Below are positions 56,343-64,000 of a stretch of 64,000 nucleotides of DNA, in pieces. Source of the DNA: Candidatus Thiodiazotropha sp. LNASS1 (GTDB lineage Bacteria; Pseudomonadota; Gammaproteobacteria; Chromatiales; Chromatiaceae); NCBI RefSeq assembly GCF_964212655.1, contig NZ_OZ156465.1, positions 3,348,001 to 3,412,000 of the forward strand, read 5' to 3'. A program made the translations under genes and the position numbers. Under the pieces are notes generated by a model. That model had not been told where the DNA came from, made no database searches, and saw nothing but the letters and a program-made list of their open reading frames with translations. Position 1 is the first letter of the stretch. Each line of letters starts with the position of its first letter.

Positions 56343-57590
56343 ATGCAATATATCGTAATCGGTGCCGGCCCGGCCGGTGTTACGGCCTGTGAAACCCTGA
56401 GGAGCCAGGACCCCGCCGGTCAAATCACTTTGATCGGCGGGGAGCCGGAACCGCCCTATTCACGCATGGCCATACCCTACCTGCTGGTGGAACAGATTGA
56501 TGAACGGGGTACCTACCTGCGAAAGAGCGAGGACCACTATAGCCAAAATCGGATTGAACATATCAGGATGGCGGTGACTCAGGTGCATTCTGAACAGCAT
56601 CGTGTCACCCTGGCCGATGGGAGCAGCCTGGAATACGATCGCCTGCTGATCGCCACCGGCGCCACGCCATTGAAGCCGCCGATCCCCGGTATCGACCTGG
56701 ATGGTATTCATAACTGCTGGACCTTGGAGGACGCCCGCGCCATCGTGGCACGCGCCAAGCCGGGATCGCCTGTGGTGCTGATAGGCGCGGGTTTCATTGG
56801 CTGCATTATTCTCGAAGCCCTGGTTGAGCGCGACGTGAAGCTTACGGTGGTGGAGAAAGGCGACCGGATGGTTCCCCGCATGATGGATAACGTGGCCGGG
56901 AATCTGTTGAAAAACTGGTGCGAGAAGAAAGGGGTGCGTATCCTGACCAGCAGCGGAGTTGTCGGTTTCTCTGAATCAGGCAGTGGTTTGAGTGTCGATC
57001 TGGACAGTGGCGAGAGTCTGGCCGCGGACCTGGTGATAACGGCAATGGGGGTACGCGCGAATATCGACTTCCTGGCCGGATCGGGTATAGAAACCGACCA
57101 GGGTATCCTGGTGAATGACCATCTGCAGACCAGTTGGGAGGATATTTTCGCTGCCGGGGATGTTGCCCAGGGGCGTGATTTTTCCACCGGAGCTGATAGT
57201 GTCCAGGCGATTCAGCCCACCTCGGTTGAACACGGTCGTATCGCGGCAATCAACATGGTCAAGGACCAGGCGATCACGCATCAGGGCAGCCTGAACATGA
57301 ATGTCCTGGATACCCTGGGCCTGATCTCCAGCTCTTTCGGTCAATGGATGGGCGTCGAAGGCGGTGACCAGGCAACCCTGTTGGATGAGGGTGAGTTCCG
57401 TTATCTGCAACTGCAGTTCGACGGAGACTACCTTGTCGGCGCCAGCAGTCTTGGGCATACCCAGCACATCGGTGTGCTCAGGGGATTGATTCGGAGTCGT
57501 GTCCCGTTGGGGGAATGGAAGGATCGCCTGATGAAGGATCCAACCCGCTTGATGGAGGCCTATCTCGGTTCCGTACAGGGTGCAAGTTGA
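56343..57590 (+). CDS. aorC: FAD/NAD(P)-dependent oxidoreductase subunit of AOR
   Basis: A 415-residue flavoprotein of the pyridine-nucleotide-disulfide class without an active-site CxxxxC disulfide. FAD motif YIVIGAGPAGVTACETL; NAD motif VVLIGAGFIGCIILEAL; second FAD motif DIFAAGDVAQG. It matches AorC of Aromatoleum-type AOR, which reduces NAD+ with electrons delivered by the Fe-S subunit. It lies 18 bp after the AOR gene. Confidence 0.87.
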   Translation: MQYIVIGAGPAGVTACETLRSQDPAGQITLIGGEPEPPYSRMAIPYLLVEQIDERGTYLRKSEDHYSQNRIEHIRMAVTQVHSEQHRVTLADGSSLEYDRLLIATGATPLKPPIPGIDLDGIHNCWTLEDARAIVARAKPGSPVVLIGAGFIGCIILEALVERDVKLTVVEKGDRMVPRMMDNVAGNLLKNWCEKKGVRILTSSGVVGFSESGSGLSVDLDSGESLAADLVITAMGVRANIDFLAGSGIETDQGILVNDHLQTSWEDIFAAGDVAQGRDFSTGADSVQAIQPTSVEHGRIAAINMVKDQAITHQGSLNMNVLDTLGLISSSFGQWMGVEGGDQATLLDEGEFRYLQLQFDGDYLVGASSLGHTQHIGVLRGLIRSRVPLGEWKDRLMKDPTRLMEAYLGSVQGAS

Positions 57591-57594
57591 TTGG

Positions 57595-57855
57595 ATGTCC
57601 GAGGTGAACGTCGAATTCAAACTCTATGCAAGCTTAATGACGTACCTGCCGTCTGGTGCGACCGATCATGCTGTCAATGTCACGCTATCCGAAGGCGCAA
57701 CCATCTTTGATTTGATGGAACGCTACCAGGTCCCCCGCGAACAGGCCCACTTGGTTGTGTGTAACGGCCTGTTCGTGCCACCCTCGCAACGTGAGACCTA
57801 TCGGTTACAGGATGGAGATGTCATCGCTCTCTGGCCGCCAGTCGCTGGTGGATAA
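57595..57855 (+). CDS. MoaD/ThiS-like sulfur carrier protein
   Basis: An 86-residue ubiquitin-like protein started at the ATG at 57595. It ends in PPVAGG, the free diglycine needed for adenylation and thiocarboxylate formation. NVEFKLYASLMTYLP and DGDVIALWPPVAGG are typical. MoaD paralogues in AOR operons are believed to serve tungsten-pterin synthesis. It is the fourth gene of the operon, four bases after the flavoprotein stop. Confidence 0.88.
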   Translation: MSEVNVEFKLYASLMTYLPSGATDHAVNVTLSEGATIFDLMERYQVPREQAHLVVCNGLFVPPSQRETYRLQDGDVIALWPPVAGG

Positions 57856-57888
57856 TCCCGACCAGTCCCGCTGACTGGTGCAGAATCC

Positions 57889-58185
57889 ATGGTCAGCCGC
57901 ACCAGCAGTCGGATGATGACAATTGCCCACGCAGAGTTTCTGCGCAGCCTGTCGCCACTCAAGCAACACTACCAGATCGAGATCGATGAAGCCCGAAGAG
58001 AAGTTGAGATCTCCTGCCGGGGGCTAAGAGCTGTTCTACAATTGCATGAAATGGGGCCGGTCAAACTGGGTTCGCTCACCATGCCATCACTGAAAGTTTT
58101 TTTTAGATTTGAAGATTCGGCCGTTGACGAAATATCACAGTTTTGGGCGCGCTTTGACCTTTGTTTCAGGAGAGGAGGAGGTTGA
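57889..58185 (+). CDS. Hypothetical protein at the end of the AOR operon
   Basis: 98 residues from ATG 57889 (or 89-90 from the ATG pair at 57913/57916). I do not recognise a family. It holds one Cys pair-free helix-strand pattern with FLRSLSPLKQHYQIEID, GLRAVLQLHEMGPVKLGSL and VDEISQFWARFDLCF, then a basic Gly tail. The 33-bp spacing to the MoaD-like gene makes cotranscription likely. A role in AOR maturation is plausible from position only. It could equal the fifth gene (aorE) of Aromatoleum-type operons. Confidence 0.6.
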   Translation: MVSRTSSRMMTIAHAEFLRSLSPLKQHYQIEIDEARREVEISCRGLRAVLQLHEMGPVKLGSLTMPSLKVFFRFEDSAVDEISQFWARFDLCFRRGGG

Positions 58186-58241
58186 ACTGGATTAGAATCT
58201 GTTTCGATAAAAAAAGTTCTGCTAACCAAGGAGGATAACAC

Positions 58242-59300
58242 ATGAAAAGAGAACAACAACGCTACGGAATATCGGGCATCTTAATTGTCCTGTTACTGAT
58301 CCCCTGCCTGGTCCTTGCAGGGGATAAACCCTATGAACGTGTAGTCGTATTCGGCGACAGTCTTTCCGATCCCGGCAATGCTTTTTTTCTATCCGGGATC
58401 AACCTCAAACCACCCTATTCGACCCTGGATGAATTATTGATACCGGATGCGCCCTATGCACGAGGCGGTAATCACTTCAGTAACGGTCCCACATGGATTG
58501 AGCGGCTGGCAAAAAAACTCGATGTGGGAGGCAGTGCGAAACCTGCCTTCAAGGGCAAGAATGGCAAAAAACTGAAAATGACCAACTATGCCGTCGGTGG
58601 TGCCCGTGCCCGGGATAACGGTATCGATATCAACCTCAATACACAATTGAGCGCCTTTCTCAGTGATTCCCAGGGAGTGGCATCGATGGATGCGCTCTAT
58701 GTTATCGCACTGGGCGGTAACGATGTAAGGGACGCCGTTGCCGCCCTTTCCGTCGATCCCACAGGCCAGGCCAGTAATGATATTCTGCAGGATGCACTGA
58801 TCGCGCTATCCGATTCGATCATCGCACTGCATGGGGCTGGCGCGACAAAGCTGTTGATTGTCAACTCGCCTGATCTCTCTCTGACCCCGGCGATAAAACG
58901 CCTTGATAGCCTGTTCCCGGGTACCGCCCTGGGGGCGGCCGTGGCATCGCTGCAGTTCAACCTGAATCTTGCCGCGTTACTCGATGATCTCAGCTTGGTA
59001 TTTCCAGCATTGGAGATTGCGCAACTGAATGTTTTTCAGACGCTGCACGAGATCGTGGACGATCCCGATGCATTTGGTTTGAAGAATGTAATTGATGCGT
59101 GCGTGATGCCTAATCTACCCCCTTTCGCCTGTAAAAAACCGAAGCGTTACCTGTTTTGGGATGGCATCCATCCAACCCGGGCCACTCACCGGATCTTTGC
59201 CAGGGAGGCTGCCGAGGTCCTCAATCTGGGCGGGGATGAGGATCGAGACTCCTTCGAGGATCAGGATGGTAAAGAAAGGGGGATGAGAGGCAGAAAATGA
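58242..59300 (+). CDS. Secreted SGNH/GDSL esterase
   Basis: A 352-residue hydrolase with a signal peptide (GILIVLLLIPCLVLAGD). Block I VVFGDSLSDPGN holds the catalytic Ser, block III ALGGNDVRDA the oxyanion Asn, and block V FWDGIHPTRATH the Asp/His pair. This is a GDSL lipase/esterase, outside the cytoplasm. AAGGAGG precedes the ATG. The C-terminal 25 residues are acidic then basic (EDRDSFEDQDGKERGMRGRK) and probably disordered. Confidence 0.88.
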   Translation: MKREQQRYGISGILIVLLLIPCLVLAGDKPYERVVVFGDSLSDPGNAFFLSGINLKPPYSTLDELLIPDAPYARGGNHFSNGPTWIERLAKKLDVGGSAKPAFKGKNGKKLKMTNYAVGGARARDNGIDINLNTQLSAFLSDSQGVASMDALYVIALGGNDVRDAVAALSVDPTGQASNDILQDALIALSDSIIALHGAGATKLLIVNSPDLSLTPAIKRLDSLFPGTALGAAVASLQFNLNLAALLDDLSLVFPALEIAQLNVFQTLHEIVDDPDAFGLKNVIDACVMPNLPPFACKKPKRYLFWDGIHPTRATHRIFAREAAEVLNLGGDEDRDSFEDQDGKERGMRGRK

Positions 59301-59566
59301 TCGCCAATACCCACGGGAATATTCCTGTCAGAAAGTAGCTGTACTGAAAATGAAATGATAACCCTCGGCCATCCCTAAGCTGGACGGAACCCTTGTTGCT
59401 GCCTGTCCGATGAGTCGGTCCCATCAGCTGGGCTGGCGTGGCAACACACGAGTGTCATCTCATCAGATTGGAATTGGATTCATTTGAGGTTATGTTTTTG
59501 TTGTTGTTCAATAGGATCATGCTGATCATCTAATATCGCAATGCATGAAAACCCGGCAAACATATT

Positions 59567-60052
59567 GTGTTGAAGATCGTATCAGGAGCACAGACGGGAG
59601 TGGATAGAGCGGCATTGGATGCCGCCATAGCGTATGGTGTCGAGGCTGGCGGATGGTGCCCCCATGGCCGCCTGGCTGAAGATGGCGTCATACCCGAATG
59701 CTATCCGGTTACGGAACTGGCCAATGCAGGATATACGGAACGCACCCTGCAAAATGTCATCGATAGCGATGCTACACTGATTATCTATTTCGGTTATCTC
59801 TCAGGCGGTACGGAGCAAACGCTCGTCTTCTGCATTGCGCAGAGGAAGCCCTATCTGTTGATCGATGCCGAGGAGCTGAACAGGCGGCGCGCGGCAGAAC
59901 GGATTCAGCAATTCATTGCTGACAAAGGGATTGCTGTCTTAAATGTTGCCGGGCCGCGGGCAAGTGGAGAAGCCTCGGCATATGACTATGCGAGAACGGT
60001 TCTGGAGTCAGTGTTGAGAACCCGCTCCATAAATCCGTCGGATCGATGTTAA
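59567..60052 (+). CDS. Putative molybdenum carrier protein (MoCo-carrier-like, Rossmann/TIR-DprA-like fold)
   Basis: A 161-residue protein starting at GTG. KIVSGAQTGVDRAALDAAI and GGWCPHGRLAEDGVIPE (partly shown) with a later STLIIYF-like DATLIIYFGYLSGGT block match the family annotated as putative molybdenum carrier (PF12694). Members bind nucleotides or cofactor; the Mo role is by annotation only. The AOR operon is about 1.4 kb upstream, which is suggestive because that enzyme needs a pterin cofactor. Confidence 0.8.
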   Translation: MLKIVSGAQTGVDRAALDAAIAYGVEAGGWCPHGRLAEDGVIPECYPVTELANAGYTERTLQNVIDSDATLIIYFGYLSGGTEQTLVFCIAQRKPYLLIDAEELNRRRAAERIQQFIADKGIAVLNVAGPRASGEASAYDYARTVLESVLRTRSINPSDRC

Positions 60053-60097
60053 GTACCACTCAAGCCTTGATTGGTGCAAGGATAATGCGGATTCGGT

Positions 60098-60853
60098 ATG
60101 GATAAGAAAAATGCCTTGATTACAGGTAACAGCAGTGGCCTTGGATTGGGGCTCAGCAAAGTATTGTTGGCCCGTGGTTACAGGATTTTCGGCTGCAGCC
60201 GGCGGGGTTGCGATCTGCCGGGTGAGATCGTCGATGTTCATTGTGACCTTACCGAATTTGACGCCATTGCACAGAAGCTTGAGCAACTGCTGCAAGGGAT
60301 TGAGACGCTGGAGTTGGTGGTGCTCAATGCCGGTATATTGGGTGAGATCAAGTATATCAGCAAGACTTCATTGGATGAGTTGCAACAGATCATGGACATC
60401 AATCTTTGGCCGAATAAGATAATCCTGGATTGGTTGTTGCAATCGCATATCAAAGTCGATCAGATCCTGCTGCTATCATCCGGTGCAGCCATTTTGGGTA
60501 ATAAGGGATGGGGCGGGTATGCGTTATCGAAATGCGCGCTGAACATGCTGGGACGCCTGTATGCGCACGAATTCCCGGCGACCCACATTGCTTCCATTGC
60601 GCCGGGCCTGATCGAATCGGATATGATGGATTATCTGTGTACCCAGGCGGACAGCGAGGAGTATCCCGCATTGCAGCGACTTCAGCAGGCTAGAAGAGAT
60701 GGTGCAGTGCTTTCGCCGGTCCAGGGCGCTGAACGGATCCTGGAAACCTTGTCACGCCTGAAGGAATTTGAAAGCGGTAGTTATATCGATCTCAGGCAGA
60801 TTCTGGCCCCGGATGAGTATCATGCACTGATCGAGGCGAGAAACAGGGTATGA
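60098..60853 (+). CDS. SDR-family oxidoreductase
   Basis: A 251-residue short-chain dehydrogenase with the cofactor loop ITGNSSGLGLGLSK, the VLNAGILGEI motif and the catalytic Ser-Tyr-Lys as LLLSSGAAILG...GYALSKCAL. It reduces or oxidises a small carbonyl or alcohol with NAD(P)(H); the Arg of FGCSRRGCD hints at NADP. It overlaps the next gene by four bases (ATGA). Confidence 0.85.
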   Translation: MDKKNALITGNSSGLGLGLSKVLLARGYRIFGCSRRGCDLPGEIVDVHCDLTEFDAIAQKLEQLLQGIETLELVVLNAGILGEIKYISKTSLDELQQIMDINLWPNKIILDWLLQSHIKVDQILLLSSGAAILGNKGWGGYALSKCALNMLGRLYAHEFPATHIASIAPGLIESDMMDYLCTQADSEEYPALQRLQQARRDGAVLSPVQGAERILETLSRLKEFESGSYIDLRQILAPDEYHALIEARNRV

Positions 60854-61704
60854 CTTTGCCGACCTTTTTGAGGGAGATATTGCTGCTGGCATCCCTGGTA
60901 CTGCTGTTGTTTCTGGCAATTGCACTCTACCTCTATCTTAACCAGACCAACCTGATTCATCTGCCCGATCTTCCGTCGAGACGTGTGGCTGCCACGCCGC
61001 ATCAGGTGGGGTTGGGTTTTGAGTCGGTAGACCTGATGACCGCGGATAACGTGAAGCTGCACGGTTGGTTTATTCCCCATGAGAGACCTCGCGCAACACT
61101 GCTGTTTTTTCACGGCAATGCAGGCAATATCTCCCATCGCATGGAATCCCTGGCACTCTTCAACGCATTGGGGCTGGCGATATTGATCATCGATTATCGC
61201 GGTTATGGCAACAGTGAAGGGAAGCCGTCGGAAAAAGGGCTCTATCGGGATGCGGAGGCGGCATGGCGTTATCTGACTGAGATAAGAGCGCTGCCCGAGA
61301 AGAAGATCCTGCTCTTTGGTCGCTCACTTGGCGGCGCGGTTGCCGCCTACCTTGCGACTCATAATGATCCAATGGGCGTAGTCCTGGAGTCGACCTTCAC
61401 TTCCGTCCCGGACATGGCCGCTGAACTCTATCCCTGGTTGCCTGCCCGCTGGCTGGCGCGCTATCACTACAATACCCTAGAGCGAATGGCCGCCATCGAC
61501 AGCCCGGTGATGATTATTCACAGCCGCCATGATGAGATCATACCTTTCGATCATGGTCGCCTGCTGTTTGAACGCGCCCATCAGCCGAGACGTTTTCTTG
61601 AACTGAGCGGTGACCACAATTACGGTTTCATGCAGGATCTTGATCGATATCGGGATCACTGGGATGATTTTATACGCTTGGCAAGTAAAGAGCAGACCGG
61701 ATGA
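60850..61704 (+). CDS. Membrane-anchored alpha/beta hydrolase
   Basis: A 284-residue hydrolase with one N-terminal membrane helix (LLLASLVLLLFLAIALYLYL). The core shows FFHGNAGNISHR (oxyanion hole), LFGRSLGGAVAAYLA (nucleophile elbow GRSLG), and the His in LSGDHNYGFM. It belongs to the BEM46/YfhR-like family. Substrate is unknown. Overlaps the SDR gene before and the pyk gene after, four bases each. Confidence 0.88.
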   Translation: MTLPTFLREILLLASLVLLLFLAIALYLYLNQTNLIHLPDLPSRRVAATPHQVGLGFESVDLMTADNVKLHGWFIPHERPRATLLFFHGNAGNISHRMESLALFNALGLAILIIDYRGYGNSEGKPSEKGLYRDAEAAWRYLTEIRALPEKKILLFGRSLGGAVAAYLATHNDPMGVVLESTFTSVPDMAAELYPWLPARWLARYHYNTLERMAAIDSPVMIIHSRHDEIIPFDHGRLLFERAHQPRRFLELSGDHNYGFMQDLDRYRDHWDDFIRLASKEQTG

Positions 61705-63149
61705 AGACAATACCAATACGAAAAACCAAAATCGTAGCCACTATCGGCCCTGCCTCCGATTCGGTCAAAATCCTCGAAGAGATGATTGTGGCCGGCATGA
61801 GTGTCGCCCGGCTCAATCTATCCCACGGCAGTTATGCTGAACACAGCCAGCGTATCGGGTGTATCCGTCAGGCATCGGATAATCTGCGGATACCGGTAGC
61901 AATCATGATCGATACACGGGGCGTTGAGATCCGTACCGGAAAGATTCGCCAGGGAAGCGTTGAATTGACTTCGGGTGATACCTTTTCCATCTTCACCGAC
62001 GGCCGTGCCGGTGATCAGCAAGGGGTTTCAGTCACCTACCAGCGTTTGCATCAGGAGGTGAATCCCGGCGATGTGATTCTACTCGATGATGGAGCGATGG
62101 AACTCACCGTGCAATCGATCCTTGATCGGGAGGTTCGCTGCAAGGTTGTATTGGGCGGAGTGCTGAAAGAGAACAAGGGTGTCAATCTACCCAATACCCA
62201 GCTTTCCATGACGGCTGTGGAGCCGGAGCATCGTGACGATATCCTTCAGGAGCTATCCTTCGCGGCGGAGAACGACGTCGACTATATCGCCGCTTCGTTT
62301 ATTCAGGATGCCGATGAAGTCAACCGGATGCGGAAAATCCTGATCGAGAAAGGGGTGGATATCCCGATCATCGCCAAGATCGAAAACCGCGCCGGAATAA
62401 ACAATCTCGAGGCTATCGTGGCGGCGTCGGACGGGATTATGGTGGCGCGGGGCGATATGGGGGTGGAACTGCCGATGGCGGATGTGCCGAGTATGCAGAA
62501 GAAGATCATCCGCATCACGGTGAGTAACGGCAAGCCTGTGATCACCGCCACTCAGATGCTGGCTTCGATGGAGCACAATCCAAAGCCGACCCGTGCCGAG
62601 GCGAGTGATGTGGCAAATGCCATTCTGGATGGTTCCTCCGCAGTGATGTTGTCCGGCGAATCGGCTATGGGCGACTATCCTGTGGAGTCGGTCAGGACCA
62701 TGGAGATGTTGGCGATCCGTACCGAGGCATCGCTGCGTGAGTATGGCTATCTGCAGCATATCATTCCCCACCATTCCAACGTGGTGACCGAAGCGGTCAG
62801 TCATTCGGCCGTCAATATGGCCGATCGATTGAAGGCGGCTGCCATCATCAGTCTGACCGAGACGGGTTTCACCTCGAGGCTGATCTCCAAGCATCGGCCC
62901 GAGTGTCCCATACTGGCAGTCACCCAATCACCGAGAGTGACCCGGCGGCTGTGTATGAACTGGGGGGTAGTACCCATTCTTTTTCAGGAGGAGAGCACGG
63001 ATGAGGCGAAGATCGCCTTTTGCATCGAACAAGCCAGAAAGCGTGGCCTGCTGAACAGTGGCGATATCGCCATTGCCACCAGTGGCTACAGTCAAACCAC
63101 CGGTGGTACGGATCTGATCCGGGTGATGACTGTCGACGGGCCTGAATAG
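61701..63149 (+). CDS. pyk: Pyruvate kinase
   Basis: A 482-residue pyruvate kinase converting phosphoenolpyruvate and ADP to pyruvate and ATP. It shows KTKIVATIGPAS, SVARLNLSHGSY, ARGDMGVELPMADVPSMQK and KPVITATQMLASM, with the catalytic Lys in IIAKIENRAGI. The C-terminal allosteric domain is complete. The ATGA overlap with the hydrolase gene is unusual for pyk. It is closer to the PykA length than PykF. Confidence 0.95.
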   Translation: MKTIPIRKTKIVATIGPASDSVKILEEMIVAGMSVARLNLSHGSYAEHSQRIGCIRQASDNLRIPVAIMIDTRGVEIRTGKIRQGSVELTSGDTFSIFTDGRAGDQQGVSVTYQRLHQEVNPGDVILLDDGAMELTVQSILDREVRCKVVLGGVLKENKGVNLPNTQLSMTAVEPEHRDDILQELSFAAENDVDYIAASFIQDADEVNRMRKILIEKGVDIPIIAKIENRAGINNLEAIVAASDGIMVARGDMGVELPMADVPSMQKKIIRITVSNGKPVITATQMLASMEHNPKPTRAEASDVANAILDGSSAVMLSGESAMGDYPVESVRTMEMLAIRTEASLREYGYLQHIIPHHSNVVTEAVSHSAVNMADRLKAAAIISLTETGFTSRLISKHRPECPILAVTQSPRVTRRLCMNWGVVPILFQEESTDEAKIAFCIEQARKRGLLNSGDIAIATSGYSQTTGGTDLIRVMTVDGPE

Positions 63150-63204
63150 CGGTAGAGGTAAACTAGAACTTGAGTTTGTTCTGAATAGCTGGATAAAAGA
63201 CAGG

Positions 63205-63331
63205 CCGCAAATGGACGCCAATCACCGCAAATTCATGAAAATAGTTTGGTATTAAACCGTGTGTAACCACCATCATGCTGTGTTAATGGATCATTTGTGA
63301 TTTTTTAGCGGTGATTGGCGTTTATTCGCGG
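63205..63331. repeat. Inverted-repeat element downstream of pyk
   Basis: About 32-bp arms at 63205-63236 and 63300-63331 are inverted copies sharing the core CGCCAATCACCGC, with about 25 matching positions. The spacer is 63 bp and codes for nothing. The CCGCAAAT-type words recur at about 32337-32385. It looks like a small non-autonomous repeat. The 343-bp gap 63150-63492 holds only this and the hairpin at 63371-63390. Confidence 0.7.
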
Positions 63332-63370
63332 CTTACTAAGGCCTGGTTCATGCGTTCATCTTCCCCTAAT

Positions 63371-63390
63371 TTCCACGCTCCTGCGTGGAA
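63371..63390. repeat. REP-like hairpin, relative of 7204-7225
   Basis: TTCCACGC, a 4-nt loop, and GCGTGGAA form an 8-bp perfect stem. The stem and flanks resemble the hairpin at 7204-7225, so both probably belong to one dispersed repeat family. Confidence 0.6.
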
Positions 63391-63492
63391 CTCATATCTT
63401 GCCCTGATGCCCTGCCTACCTATGCATTCCCGAGTTGGGGTAGTGTCAATTATCTTGCGCACTTTTTCTTTGGTGATGGCTCCGGTTGCTAC

Positions 63493-64000
63493 TCAGGCTG
63501 CTGAGAAAGCAGCTTCTTGATCCTTCTCTTTCAATAAATCCATATTCATGTACTTACGGGTTCCCCAAGTGGTCGCGGATACATGACGCAATCGTGCAGC
63601 AACCAACATTAGGGCTGAGTGTCCGTCAGGAAAAGCACCCACCACCTTGGTGCGACGCCTGGCTTCCTTGAGTAATCGCTCCATTGGGTTGTTGGTCTTC
63701 AGCTTCAGCCAATGCTGCGGTGGGTAAGCATAGTAGGTCAACGTCTCATGGATCGCTGTCTCTACCTGCTCAGCCGCTGTACCGAGTTTCTTCGCTTTGA
63801 GTTTTTCAACGACGTCCTGAGCCTTGCTTGCTGCCGCCTCTCGGCTCTCCTGCGCATGGATGGCCTTGAGCATCGCCGAAACCTCTCGCATCTTGCTACG
63901 GGGCGTGTGGGAGAATACGTTGCGATAAAAATGCACCACGCAGCGTTGCCAGTCGGCTTCAGGAAAGACCTCGGCTGCCGCTTCACTCAGACCCATGCAG
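63493..64000 (-). mobile_element. IS256-family transposase, 5' part outside the window
   Basis: The last 168 residues of a Mutator/IS256-type transposase, open through the window end. Motifs WQRCVVHFYRNVFSHTPR, KTNNPMERLLKEARRRTKVVGAFPDG (partly shown) and LMLVAARLRHV are family-typical, with the last catalytic Glu in NPMERL. The right end of the element should lie in 63391-63492, but no clear terminal repeat was identified. Confidence 0.9.

Overview
The window looks like the chromosome of a free-living or symbiotic sulfur-oxidising gammaproteobacterium, probably near Chromatiales/Sedimenticolaceae. That placement is inferred from gene order and protein style, not from a marker gene. Evidence includes an Escherichia-like mre-mrd-mltB-rlpA-dacA-ybeD-lipB-lipA wall and lipoate cluster, an mla operon, rho behind trxA, gatCAB, and a large sulfur/thiocyanate region. 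No rRNA, tRNA or CRISPR array was seen.

Layout. Positions 1-10.9 kb carry housekeeping genes on the plus strand: the end of a [2Fe-2S] protein, an Ig-like lipoprotein, mlaFEDB without mlaC, trxA, rho, murU, and a GCS2-type ligase beside an M14 peptidase. Positions 10.9-21.7 kb are one long minus-strand wall-elongation and lipoate block from mreB to lipA. Positions 22-30.3 kb hold a DUF5666/DUF6502 pair, gatCAB and a secreted metalloprotease.

Positions 30.4-48.3 kb form the most interesting region. A cobalt-type thiocyanate hydrolase (scnB, scnA, scnC) with a P15K-like maturation protein is followed by a nitrate/taurine-type ABC importer with a Tat-exported binding protein and two paralogous permeases. 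Next come DsrE-like, TusA-like, sulfide:quinone-oxidoreductase-like and DUF1641 proteins. A CynR-like LysR regulator is divergent from scnB. Four promoters in this region share one architecture: an ATAG-N7-CTAT box, 19 nt, a TTGGAC-like -35, 16 nt, and a TAAATA-like -10. They precede an outer-membrane porin, a stand-alone CbiM cobalt permease, a second porin and scnB. A fifth box sits at the regulator's own start. I read this as a thiocyanate regulon that combines outer-membrane entry, cobalt supply, hydrolysis to carbonyl sulfide plus ammonia, uptake and sulfur handling. The second porin is broken by a 317-bp MITE-like element flanked by CTAG duplications. Removing the element plus one duplication restores the reading frame.

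Positions 48.3-52.1 kb carry an unknown protein, a DASS/SLC13 permease and its divergent LysR regulator. Positions 52.2-58.2 kb carry a cytochrome P460, a MarR regulator with a four-cysteine tail and a perfect palindromic operator, and an Aromatoleum-type tungsten aldehyde oxidoreductase cluster (Fe-S subunit, AOR subunit, FAD subunit, MoaD-like protein, unknown protein). Positions 58.2-64 kb hold a GDSL esterase, a putative molybdenum carrier, an overlapping SDR/hydrolase/pyruvate kinase operon, an inverted-repeat element and an IS256-type transposase running off the end.
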